From: Gnetum montanum
Lineage: Eukaryota > Streptophyta > Gnetopsida > Gnetales > Gnetaceae
Reading direction: 5' to 3'
Length of the DNA stretch: 64,000 nucleotides
Assembly (NCBI GenBank): GCA_015680685.1
Contig: MNCI01011128.1
Span: forward strand, 65,508-129,507
Positions 34,363-44,599 of this stretch are shown one piece after another. Below the pieces are notes generated by a model. The model saw only the letters and a program-made list of their open reading frames with translations, searched no databases and was not told the origin of the DNA. The position numbers and the translations under genes were made by a program. Each line of letters begins with the position of its first letter. Within the stretch, counting starts at the first letter, position 1.

Positions 34363-34920
34363 GTGATGAAAGAAAGTCTCCGAGACAAGGACTCTCTGCC
34401 CAAGCTCAGGCTCATTGAGGACCTCCTCGCCGCAGCCGTGGATGCCCACGAACGTTCAAGCCTCCAAGATTGTCTCCAGAAGCATCTGAGCCAGACCGCC
34501 AACTGGAAAGTGGCTTTGAAGCTACTATTCCTGATTCACGTACTGTTGCATGCCGGGACGAGGCCTTCACAGCGGAGGTTCTGGTGAAGGACCGCGTGCA
34601 GTTCCAGGGTGCCAAGAAACGTAGCCATAGAGCGTGGGAGTGCTGCCGCTAGACTACCAAGTATGTCGCTTACATCGCGGCCCGTCTGCACCCCCTCTGC
34701 ATTCGAATTACAAATTTTGATACCGTCTGCCTCCGCTGAATGCCATCGATGTCAACCGCAGACGCAGAGCAGCAGCACAAAGAAGGCCTTGGCAGTGCTG
34801 CAGCAGTTGCAGAATGTGTTGTTGGAGTGCGGCCATGGCCTGACATGGATGCGTAGGTGTCCCCTCATTTTTGGTGCGCCGTTGCAGCTGCTCATGCAAG
34901 ATAAGTAACAACTTCACCTC
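34363..34920 (+). pseudogene. ANTH-domain clathrin-assembly-like (AP180/CALM type) fragment
   Basis: Begins MMKESLRDKDSLPKLRL, then TANWKVALKLLFLIHVLLHAG, the hallmark helix of ANTH domains, which bind phosphoinositides and clathrin in endocytosis. A +1/-1 frame change near 34560 leads to EVLVKDRVQF; HRAWECCR and TTKYVAYIAARL follow, and then in another frame ALAVLQQLQNVLLECG, similar to a later ANTH helix. The stretch is GC-rich and ends in a CTG-type run at 34930-34945. It lacks the C-terminal clathrin-binding tail. Identification rests mainly on the 21-residue helix. Confidence 0.5.
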
Positions 34921-35194
34921 ACCACGCCGCTGCTGCTGCTGCAACGATCATCGTCAGCGCCTGTGCTGGGGGTTCATAGATTGGCTCCATAATATCATCA
35001 TCCTTTTCATTTTTCCCCCAGCAACTGTGCTCCTCTCATGGCTCCTCTTCTTCATCTTCATGCTTTGGTTGAATCTCATGCTCTCTTACGAGAACTACTA
35101 TAACTTCATGGAAAGAGTTTAAAAACATATTTTTGCAATGATTCTTGTCTGAAGTTTAGTTATATTCCTTATGAAAGCAACTGATGAGTTTTTC
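34921..35194. other. Transition from the GC-rich fragment to retroelement DNA
   Basis: An 83-codon open stretch (34871-35122) with a hydrophobic C-terminal half overlaps the ANTH fragment; no domain is recognised. After 35120 the DNA becomes AT-rich. Confidence 0.35.
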
Positions 35195-36382
35195 ACAAAA
35201 TGAAAATAAAGATTATGAATAAACCTTTGATATATTTAAAGCTTTATTTGTACAGAATTTAAATGACGGATTTCTACCTCATCAACTCATCCAAATTTTT
35301 GTAGAAGGACTATTATTTTATTGCAAACAGAACATAAATTTTTCTTGTGAAGGAAACATTGTAAAAATTACACCTGAAGTTGGATGGCAAATATTATATT
35401 TCTTCGTTGATCAAAGTAGATAATGTCCTAGGCCATATCTTGCTCCTGGAGTATCTAAGGAGACTAAGGCATTAAATAGGAAGGCATATGAGCAGTGCCA
35501 AGTTAGCCCAAGATCAACTCTATTATGATCTATGCAATAGTCAACGACAAACTTTGTATAACTGCCTTGCACTACCTTTCTTGCACTACCTTTCTGTGAT
35601 GAATACGGCCAAGAATATGTAAAAATGTTTCAACAAACTCAAAACTCAAATCAAGGAAGGGGATGCTATAGCTAGATAAATTTTACTTTTGGGTAACTTT
35701 TCATCTAATTTATTTTAAAACTATCTTCAAACTAGAAAACCCTCTCTTTATGATCAAGTAGAAAGACGAATGAACAACATAAAAGGAGAACTACATGAAC
35801 TACGAGAAAGGATTAGAATTAGAACTACGAAATAATAAAACTACCCTCTTAGCCTAAACTTAATCCAATTTCACAAACGAAGGGTGAGAAGTAAGTAAAC
35901 CAAGTAACTACACAAAATGGTAAAACCATAAATGAATCCTTACATCCCAAAGAAAAGGTAACATTCACCAAAGCCCCACAAATCATTAGTTACCCAAAGG
36001 CATAGAAGAAAGATGATGGACATAAGAGTGAACACACCTTTATGTCATCATCATCAATACAACCTAAACTTCCATCAAAGAAGGCAAATGACATACCAAC
36101 ACAATACCCAAATAGGTTGGCAAAGAAACTAGATCGAGATGATCATCTAGAAAGACTATTTAAGGATATGTACTTCAACATTTTCTTGTATTAAGAAATT
36201 CAAGACATTTTTTTACGTTAAGTATCTTAAAAATGTATGTACCAAAAAGGAAAAGATAAATATCTCATGAAAAGTATACTTAGCATATTGTATAACAAAT
36301 CTTACACAAAAGAGGTTGCCACCAAAATATAAAGATCCTAGAACCCCAACAATTCTTATTACCATTAAAGATAGATACTCTC
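35195..36382 (+). pseudogene. Athila-like gag/protease remnant (element H), 5' and 3' truncated
   Basis: Translation shows STF then DIFKALF, HQLIQIFVEGLLFYCKQN and GWQILYFFVDQSR, which align with the gag of F (48120-48340: STFDRFKGL, LIQIFV, GWRTIDSLVDQSK). Near the end, DMYFNI, KGKDKYLMKSI and a P-K-x-x-DP motif match the region between gag and protease of Athila elements. It starts mid-gag and is cut at 36383 by a B-like LTR. Stops are frequent. Confidence 0.7.
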
Positions 36383-37147
36383 TGATGAGTTGTCATTTTT
36401 GGATCACATTGACGATATACCATTGACACGACCCTGTTGATGAGATCTCATTGACATGATCTTGTCAATGTAGGGTTTGTCATGTGAACATGTACCTGTA
36501 GATGGGGCCCCCTTGTTTCTGCCCATAAATGTACGCCTACCCGCCGCATTTATGTCATATTTCTATTAGTTGTAACAAATCTCTTATAGTTTTTTTATTC
36601 AAAAGTTCAAATTTTTCTGAGTGCCCATAGTAGGAGTTGAGAAGTGTATGACTCTTTAGTTGAGAATCAATGTACCTCAACACCTCAATGTGAATGATAA
36701 TATAGATGAGTTTTCTTAATAAACCTTGTAGCACTTGGAATAGCATAGATTTACTTTCTATACAATTTACTTTAATGCACTTTAAATTCATGTATGTAGT
36801 TAATATTTACATTTCCATGCGTGTTAATCAATTGGCGGAATGAGCACAACTAGCTTCGAGCATAAACACATATTTTTTTGGTAATCTGAACAATGTTATT
36901 GGTTAGTTCACCCGGTAGTGTAACGCTTAGTAAGCCTAGTAGTGGATACATGGGTTTAGGATGTGTACAGCAAGTTGGGAACAAACACTCATTGCCCATA
37001 GGCTAGTTTAGACTTTTTTTCCTATATTAATTAGATTAAATAATGAATATCTCTATTATTGATAGGAGTAAAGGAAACAACAACATCAACAATCATATGT
37101 CTTACTTTGACTAAATCATATGAGTAGGTTTTGTTTCTAGGTAGCCA
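36383..37147 (+). mobile_element. B-like LTR, truncated at its 3' end
   Basis: Starts TGATGAGTTGTC and carries paired 'cattgacacgaccctgttgatg'/'cattgacatgatcttgtcaatg' palindromic words in its upstream part and a TATA-like 'cataaatg' near 36525. Downstream blocks follow the B LTR ('gcccataggctagtttagac', 'catatgtcttactttg'). The final ~90 bp including the CTCATCA end is missing; the F-family LTR starts at 37148. Confidence 0.65.
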
Positions 37148-38145
37148 TGATGTGGCAATTGAAGAATTCAATTCCTTGATCTATATTGGTGCTATGTTTT
37201 CTAATTTATGGTTCTGTTTTTGTAGCAGTAACAGGAATGCACGTTGAGGATTTATGGTGGTAATGGAGTTGCAACTTGGATGTTGGCACTATAATGTGGG
37301 TGTGTCACTCTATCAACCATGTTCTTTGACTGCACAACTACAACTATTTTCTACACATTCTTGTAATCATTACCTGCACATGGGTGGTGGGAGCTGTGCA
37401 TTTCTTTTTCATGTGATTGGTGGACATTACACTGAACGTTACCTACGCTGGTGGTTGCGGTGGACATTATAGTAAACGTTACCTACTCTAGTGGTGGTAG
37501 TGGACATTACAATAGACATTATGCATGGGTAGTAATTGCCATGGCCATTACACACAAGTGGTGGCTCCTCATGTGCAAGACTCATCCTTATAAATTCCCT
37601 GGCCAGATGCAATAGAGGGAACAAAGAATAGAAAAAAGGATATGGAGAAACAGATAGATGATACTATTGAGAGAACCTGGTCAGATTAGAATTTTTGTTT
37701 GTGCACAAAATTGTGAAGAAAGAGTGTTGATGCTTTGTGGCAATTAACAACCACTAATGTTTTAAAATTGCGAAGTCGTTGCATTGCAGAGAAAACAGAG
37801 TAGGGTCACAAATTAGGTGATGTCTCCTTTGTAATCTTTCTTATTTCTCATGAATTTATTTAAATTTAATTTATTTTAATTGATTGTATTCATTTTTGAA
37901 CTTAATGTTAGAAGTTAAGGTGAATATTTTTGATTTTACTTACAAGTAATAGCCATAAGTATGGTGTTCTCAATTGAATCTAGATCTAATCATTGTTTTA
38001 TGTCCTGATGATTTTTTGACTTTAAATTGTTCCTCCACAAGATACAACTTGCGGGTCAATCACAAACAAGGTGACAATTTCTACAATGAAATAAGCAAAG
38101 ATAAAGCTTAAAGGTATCCACCACCAAATTTTGCATGGCTCATCA
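37148..38145 (+). mobile_element. 5' LTR of element F
   Basis: From TGATGTGGCAATT to GGCTCATCA, followed by a tRNA-Asp-like primer site. A TATA box, TATAAATT, is at 37589-37596. The last ~410 bp match the reverse complement of 30702-31110. The left boundary is inferred from similarity to the start of that minus-strand copy. Confidence 0.6.
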
Positions 38146-38148
38146 ATT

Positions 38149-38165
38149 TGGTACCATTGCCGAGG
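38149..38165 (+). promoter_or_regulatory. Primer-binding site, tRNA-Asp type (element F)
   Basis: TGGTACCATTGCCGAGG, 13 of 17 matches to the tRNA-Asp complement, three bases after the LTR. Confidence 0.7.
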
Positions 38166-38704
38166 TGGCTAGTAGAGTTAATCATCATCAAGTGTTCTGT
38201 ATGTTTTAATTTCATTTTGTAATTTCATATTCCAAGTACATTTTATTTTATTTTATTTCTTTAAGTAATTTGAGAAATGGTTTCTTTTACTTATTTTTTT
38301 GGCATTAAAAAATTCAAAAATAAGGAAAGTCCTTGGAATCAACTCCTCTTATCGTATAACCAGTTGAAATTGTTAAAAAATTTGCAATTAAAGCCATGAT
38401 AGTAGGAGTTATTAAATCAATTTGTAGATTCTTAGGAATGGTAGCCCATGAATGTGCCAACAAAGAATGTTCTTGTTAAATGAAACCAACAAAGCATCCA
38501 AAGAAACCAACACGAATTCAACCTTCTATGAGCACTCTTAGCCTTTATAAATGTACAAAACCCATTCAAAAATAAGACCAAGATGAACTAATACAATCAA
38601 GATTTGATTTTCCTTCCCCTTTGACAACATAAAATCCCAAAGGAAAAACACAACATAATTTTTCCATATCTATTAATCCTCTATTTGATATTCCAACTAC
38701 AACC
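38166..38704 (+). other. Leader region of element F
   Basis: AT-rich sequence between the primer site and the open gag part. Short coding-like pieces (for example around 38470-38560) may be frameshifted gag N-terminus; no domain could be assigned. Confidence 0.45.
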
Positions 38705-38961
38705 ATGAATTCAACTACAGGGGCAAGGTCTCAAAATCTAAGTACTACCCCAATATCAACTTATGTGACCACAACTGGAGGTATTACCCAACCAATGAGT
38801 ACTTTGAATTTACAAACTCCATCACCAGTCTCTATTTCTATACCAAATCATATAATAACTCCAATAGTAACCTCTACTTACACAATGGAATCATCTCAAC
38901 ATCATACACCTCCCCATTTTTCTTTAGGTTCAATTCCTCTCTCATTTGGTAGTTTGAGTTC
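38705..38961 (+). pseudogene. gag of element F, part 1 (before the C insertion)
   Basis: A Ser/Thr/Pro/Ile-rich open frame starting MNSTTGARSQNL and ending where element C was inserted. With C and one AGTTC copy removed, the frame continues at 47702 without a shift, which confirms both the insertion and that this was coding. It corresponds to the low-complexity N-terminal part of Athila gag. The last codons before 38961 encode GSLSS. Confidence 0.75.
38957..38961 (+). repeat. Target-site duplication AGTTC, left copy (element C)
   Basis: AGTTC directly before the 5' LTR of C; the same 5 bp follow the 3' LTR at 47697-47701. Confidence 0.9.
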
Positions 38962-39746
38962 TGATGAGTCGTGATATCGCGTATGTGATATCACGTACGC
39001 GATATCACAGCCCGCAGCAACATCTATAAATAAGAGGCAGCTTTCCCTTGTTCATACATCTGGATTTAGACCCTTAGCCAAACTATAGCAGTTTTACCAT
39101 TCCAGAGTTAGAATAATTTCCATGTGCCCACAGTAGGAGTCTTAAAGTGAACGGATCTTTATTCGAGAAAATTGTACCTGAGCACACATTTGTGACAATA
39201 ATAAAGATGAACTTTCTGATAAACCTTGCAGCATGTGGACTAAGCTAAATAGGAATTAATTACTGTTAAATGTTTAAATGCTTTCCTAGATAATTAATCT
39301 TTCTCAACCCTTAACTCTCCTAGTTAAGTGCATTCAGTACAACCACTTCGAGCATGTGTGTAACGCTTGGTAACCCAGTAACAAGTAGCATTTGGTAATC
39401 CCAGCAATGTTGCACTGGTTCAAGGTGTGTGCGGAAAGTGGTAACGGATACTAGTGCTAGGATAATTAGAACTTAGTTAGTGAGTAGTTAATGAAAGTTA
39501 GTCACTTAGTCTCTTCACCCTTCCCTATTAGCATAAGGACATTAAAAAGAGAAAAGATATAAAATACCTCAAGCTTACTTAACCATACAACCATGACAAT
39601 ACAAGTAAGTTTGGGAAGATAGCAATTGATTAACCTTAAGTGTTCCATTAGGGCGTGTAAGAACTTAGTCCTTGGAGTTCAGTCGGATCATGTGTGAGAT
39701 GCTTGTATTCGTATGGTTGAGTGTAGGGGTACCTCGCCACTCATCA
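38962..39746 (+). mobile_element. 5' LTR of element C
   Basis: TGATGAGTCG to CACTCATCA. The upstream part is made of GATATC palindromes: GTGATATCGCG, TGTGATATCACG, TACGCGATATCAC (38970-39008). TATAAATA at 39025-39032; 'aataaagatg' near 39200. Confidence 0.9.
39025..39032 (+). promoter_or_regulatory. TATA box of the C 5' LTR
   Basis: TATAAATA in 'acatctataaataagagg', identical in the 3' LTR at 46968-46975 and close to that of A. Confidence 0.7.
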
Positions 39747-39747
39747 T

Positions 39748-39765
39748 TGGCACCGTTGCCGGGGA
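39748..39765 (+). promoter_or_regulatory. Primer-binding site, tRNA-Asp (element C)
   Basis: TGGCACCGTTGCCGGGGA, 17 of 18 matches to the plant tRNA-Asp 3'-end complement, one base after the LTR. Diagnostic of Athila-type elements together with the VFMDDF RT of relative A. Confidence 0.9.
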
Positions 39766-39889
39766 CTTAGTTGTTTGTGCACTACGTAGAACATAGGAAA
39801 TCATCCATATCATTGGGAAGCTAGAACGAACCCTTAGGATTAATAAAAAAAATAAGATAACGATAAATAGCACACCAAACAAGACAAAA

Positions 39890-40691
39890 ATGTCTTCTTC
39901 TTCACACAAGAGCATTTCACTGCCTAGGACCAACACAAGAGACAATCGGCAACACAACACATGTAACCAAGATCTGCCAATGCCTCAATAATTTTGTGTG
40001 GTATATATTCATCACGATGAATATGTACCCAACTTTACCTTTATTCTCCATCAAGATGAACAACTACATTGGAGAGACTTGGAGGGTAACATAGTGTTGC
40101 CTCCAGACCGAGTAGTCCCCAACATGTTCCTTTGTGCTCTTGCACGAATAGGCATGTCATAGTTATACGCAGAGTATGTTGCATGCGATTATGAAATAAG
40201 GGATTACCATCCCATAGAAGTGCAACGTCAAAGGGACTTGTGACAAGAGAGATACTATACATCGCTGAAGGGCAAAGGCCCCCATAATGCTCCACCCATC
40301 TTAAGCGAAATTGAGGGTGGTGAACCTATTTCAATGGTTTCCCCACCTAATGATGTTCCCCCTCCTAACAATAGTGAGGAGGTGGTGTATCAGAACCTTC
40401 ACTCCATGATTTAAAATCCTGTTTCTAATCCCCATGAACACCAAGTGTTCAACAAGGGAACACAAACACATGATAAGGGCGGGTAGTCTAATCGTAATCA
40501 CGATCAGGGCCAAGACCACTGAAGAGAGGGTAGGAAACATCATCATGGCAATGGTTCTCCTTCTTCTTCCCCTTCATCATCACATTCACCCTCTCCTTCA
40601 GTATTAGGACATAGTCATAAGGAACCTGACCATGAGGATAAAGCTAAATAGAATGAGAAACCTCGATGAGAGAGTCAAGAGCGAGGATGAT
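39890..40691 (+). pseudogene. gag of element C, N-terminal part
   Basis: ATG at 39890 opens MSSSSHKSISLPR. The frame continues with VVYIHHDEYVPNFTFILHQ and WRDLEGNIVLPPDR, an acidic stretch and a Ser-rich run (SPSSSPSSSHSPSPS) to the insertion at 40697. Five to seven stops are present, several TAA/TAG at likely Gln codons (for example after LPMPQ). This N-terminal domain is shared with A and is not the standard capsid domain; its role is unknown. Confidence 0.8.
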
Positions 40692-40696
40692 GGCAC

Positions 40697-42371
40697 TGCA
40701 GCGATCGAAAACGTTGGTGGCTAGAAAAGACTGACAGGTCGTTAGTCATTGACAGTCTTAACCCCATTTCCGTGGGAGGGCCGTGTTGGATAGAATCGAA
40801 ACAGGGCACCCTGAACGGTCTGGTCGATCAGATAGGGACTTAGTTGGTGTTAATATAACCTTTTGCAACTAGATAATTTGAAAACGAGACTAATAGCGCA
40901 AAGTAATGCTTAAATGTAAAAGGGACAAAAAATAGTGTAAAATGCAATAATGATCAAGAGACAAAGTAAAATGCAGTTAGAAAAATGTACCGCTTCGAAG
41001 CTACGACTTCGCTCTGTCAAGGTGGATACAATCGGTTGTATAGCGCTAGGAAGTGCAGAGATCCTGAGAGTAACCAAGATGTGTAGAGCAAGATGGCTGT
41101 GTGCTTGAACATAGACTCAGGTGTTAACAATGCGAAGTGCTACCAAGGTGGTAGAAAAGAGTAGAACAAAATGCCAACTGAGAGTGCTAACTATTTACAA
41201 TGTTAAACAGAAAGCTTATAATGCTCAAGGTTACAGTGCTAACTTTTTTTTGCTTGTCAGCCAACAAAATTATTAGCTGACCAGATTGCCAAAAAACCTA
41301 GACTCTAGACCCCTCAAGCATTGCTCGTTGGGGTATTTATAGGACCAAGGGTATGCAAAAGATGCGGTTTGGACACCATGTGCCCCGAGGCTTATGTTGA
41401 CCTGTCTATGCTGCACGTGCCTACATGATCATTGGGTGGGCCTGCCATGCCATAATTACAAGCCTACCACATTATAATTGTGTTGTTAGAGCAACGGTGC
41501 GATTAGGTGGAGTGCATTGATGTAGCGTAACTGCTTTCCACACTTTTCTATGCTTTGTAGCGTAGCATGTTTGGTGTAGCGTAGCATCTTGTCACATTGT
41601 GCTACACTATGTAGCGTAGCGTAGCCGCCAGTTCAAAGAAAAAAAATTTTGCGTTGTGTCCTGCTGCATGCATTGGAAACCTTTGAAGCGTGCTAACTAT
41701 TTATTGCATATTTGCTATGCTACGTAGCGTATCATAGTGTAGCAGCTGTCCTTAGTCACAAAAAACGTTGCCAATCTACAAACTTTCCCTTTTGCACTGC
41801 GAAGCTTGCAAACTTGCTGATCTTGCCCTTTGAGATGCCTTCTGTCACTTTCACAGAATTGTTATGTTGTGCTACGCCATGTAGCTTAGCGTAACGTAGC
41901 AGCCAACATGGCCTACTTTTTGCCAAGTTCGCCTCTTTTTGACAGAAGGAGAAATTACTAAAGGACTTGAAGTTGGGCGAGGGGATTGACTGTCTAGTTT
42001 TTGTTGCGCTGTGCTACGCTGTGTGGCATAGCATAGCATAGCACTGCACTTCTGCAAACGTCTTCTAAAGTTTGGTATGCTACATAGCGTAGCAAAACTC
42101 CTTGACTTAGAAAACTTGTTGAAGCATTTTGCGCGTTCTGAGCACCACCAGCAATTCCATGCACCGCTCCTAAGTGCGCTGTCAGCTGGATGAACTACTC
42201 AAGTGGGCAGGCTAGAGAATCTATTTAGCCTATTGACACTTGGGGTAGAAAACTTGTTGAACTGGATAGTCTGAACTTCAGAGCATCCATCTCCCGAAGA
42301 ACTGTCGTAACGTTGCGCGAATTGCAAAGACCTGGTGAAGCAAGCATGCCTTCAAATTTTGGGGTGTTTTA
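40697..42371 (-). mobile_element. Solo LTR of the Tat-like E/G family inserted in C gag
   Basis: 1675 bp, TGCAGCGATCG...GGTGTTTTA on the plus strand (TAAAACACC... to CGCTGCA on the minus). It is flanked by GGCAC at 40692-40696 and 42372-42376, a perfect 5-bp target duplication. It is homologous to the E LTR at 48901-50796 in the same orientation ('ggtcgatcaga', 'agggacttag' blocks). No internal sequence is present, so it is a solo LTR left by recombination. It is dense in GTAGCGTAGC words (41520-42100). Confidence 0.88.
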
Positions 42372-42373
42372 GG

Positions 42374-43866
42374 CACTCTAGAGAATCACGACATGGAAGA
42401 AGGGAAAGTAGGGAACCACATAGACATCACAGACGCTATGAATGAAATGACCATGAAGAACCTCTACTTGTAACCTGAAGCATGTTAGACATCACGGAGG
42501 CCGTAAGAATTCCCACAAGGCACCAAAAAGATAGCAGGATCAAGAGGTTAGACATGAATAATATCCCACGATTTGAGGGGGGATACAACACTGATCCTCA
42601 AAACCACTTACAAGAATTTTACGATGCATGTGCCTTGTAGAACATTGAGAACGAATGGAAAAAGCTAAAGTTGTTCCTAAGGACACTAGTAAAAGAAGCA
42701 GAAAGCTAGTACCGGTTGTCAGAACCGGAATCCATTCGAAGGTGGAGTACGATGCTAGAATTGCTTAATGATAAGTATCAAAAGTACTCCCGGGTGTCCA
42801 ACCTATGAAAGAAAATCCAAGGATGGAAGCAAGGAAGTCATGAACCCTTGGATGCTACCATGGGCCGATATTATGCATTGTTACATCGTTGCCCGAGCCA
42901 TGGTTACTTGCAACAGGATCAACTATGCCATCTCGTACATGGACTTAGGCATGAAACCAGGAGAACCCTTGAAACGTATGCCCAAGGAAGATTATCAAAG
43001 CTTAGGTCTCATCAGGTCCATAGATTGCTGGAACAAGTAGCCAAGGAAGAAGGAGAGCTATGTAAGAGAGAAAGTGCGAAAGAGTACAACTGCGATCCTT
43101 CCCTCTGAAAAAGGGGAGTGAGATTCTATGAGGAGGAAGAGTCACCACTTGAAGAGATGGTGAATAGGAAAACCTTGCCGCTTCAAAAATTAACAACATA
43201 AGTGTCGGCAAAGGTAGACCAAATGTGGGATTCCTTAGACAGTAGATTTGAAACCATTCTTAAAATTGTAGAGGAGTCTAAGGAGCGAGGTAGTGACTAT
43301 AATAAAAACAAAAAGAGGGATTTGGACCATGCACGTAACAAAGGTAAGGGTAAAATGGTCATCACCAAAGAGGTTGTGGATTCTAATACGGACAATGATG
43401 GTGGATGTGAGATATGCCAATATGACCATCCTAAAGGATGTTGCCTAGTAATCTCACATCTACAAGAGTTTGGGGTGTATGCACTCAACCCACAACTTAA
43501 CAAATGGCAAGCACCATGAAGGTTACCTTATCCCCAAGGTAACCCAAGGCAGTTCCACCAACCTTTAATGTATTATCCAAGTGGAACTCCGACACAACCT
43601 ATGGAGCAACACTAGCAGTGGTAATACCCACATTCATGGGGGATGTCACCACCAAGGCAACAATACCCTTACCAGCAATCAGATCCATATGGCTATTATG
43701 TGCAGTAGCTAATCTCTTCATGTGACTTTGTTGGTCACGTGACACCACAATGTCACTACCAAGCTCGGGAGTATTATAGGACTCCTCCTGGGAGAGACAA
43801 CCCACAAACATACCATCCTCCAAACCCATCCACAACTCTCACACTGATAGCTTGATTATCACTAGC
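42374..43866 (+). pseudogene. gag of element C, capsid core to Cys-rich tail
   Basis: Continues the frame interrupted at 40697; insertion plus duplicate add 1680 bp, a multiple of three. It shows LDMNNIPRFEGGYNTD, the capsid part (STMLELLNDKYQKYSRVSNL, GRYYALLHRCPSHGYL, GLRHETRRTLETYAQGR), a helical charged part, and GGCEICQYDHPKGCC, the Cys/His cluster at 43405-43445. A Pro/Gln/Tyr-rich linker leads to the protease. Few stops remain. Aligns with A and B gag. Confidence 0.85.
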
Positions 43867-43873
43867 TCCAGCA

Positions 43874-44599
43874 ATGCAAGGGGAACTCCCCACTCAACCA
43901 CAGCAATGCAATGCTATGAGAGTTGTAAACCTTCAACTTGCTGCTAGTTCTAACAACTGTACAAAGAGAAGATCTTTTTTTTTTAGAACCAACAGTCCAA
44001 CCAAGCTCTCACAACCACAAGCGGTTGAGCCTCTGAATGCTCCTCCATCAAAGAAGGCTTCAGAGCTCCCTTCAAACCAAAAAAAGAGCTCAACACACAT
44101 GGTTATGTTAACACATGCTGTCATTGATTGGATTAAGGAGGGCCACCTTCCTAGGAAATTATCTAGCCTTGGAAGTCCTTTAATCTATCTCCAAGTCACT
44201 GGGAATGAACCATGTAAAGCTCTTCTGGACTCAGGTTCCAGAGTCAACTTAATATCAGAAGAGATGTATAAAGCCTATAACTGGCCTCCACTAAAGAAGA
44301 GCAATATTCTCTTAAAGTTGGTTGATCAGTCCATCACCGTTCCCTTGGGACTGGTGGAGGACATTGTTACCACTGTGTGTGGGTGGTCGTACCCAACTGA
44401 TTTCCTAGTCATACAAGTAAATAATGACAAAGGGGACTTCCCAATAATAATGGGAAGGGCATGGCTAAGTACCATAAATGCATGCCTAGGAATCCATGAT
44501 CTTTCCCTAGAAATATCTAAGGAAAACACTTTTGGGAAGATCGAGAAGAAGAAAGTTCCATGCATCACATATAGTGATACAGGGTGTGATCGCGTATAG
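43874..44599 (+). CDS. Aspartic protease of element C (open, 241 codons)
   Basis: The longest open frame in the window. It opens with a Gln/Pro/Ser-rich linker (residues 1-75), then HAVIDWIKEGHLPRKL, the active-site motif LLDSGSRVNLIS (residues ~117-128), PLGLVEDIVTTVCG, SYPTDFLVIQV and PIIMGRAWLSTINA, ending at a TAG after residue 241. It is really the 3' continuation of the gag-protease polyprotein; the ATG at 43874 is just the first Met after the last upstream stop. Catalytic DSG is intact. No RT follows. No evidence of expression. Confidence 0.85.
   Translation: MQGELPTQPQQCNAMRVVNLQLAASSNNCTKRRSFFFRTNSPTKLSQPQAVEPLNAPPSKKASELPSNQKKSSTHMVMLTHAVIDWIKEGHLPRKLSSLGSPLIYLQVTGNEPCKALLDSGSRVNLISEEMYKAYNWPPLKKSNILLKLVDQSITVPLGLVEDIVTTVCGWSYPTDFLVIQVNNDKGDFPIIMGRAWLSTINACLGIHDLSLEISKENTFGKIEKKKVPCITYSDTGCDRV

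Noticed and set aside
34930-34950. CTG-type triplet run as an expanded microsatellite
   Set aside because: Only about four to five interrupted triplets, too short to be notable.
36383-38145. A single 1763-bp LTR (both ends fit TGATGAG...CTCATCA)
   Set aside because: The first ~760 bp match the B LTR with its own TATA, and the last part matches the F family with another TATA. Two LTR fragments explain it better.
9721-39765. tRNA genes
   Set aside because: The tRNA-like matches are 12-18 nt primer-binding sites directly after LTR ends. No cloverleaf is present.
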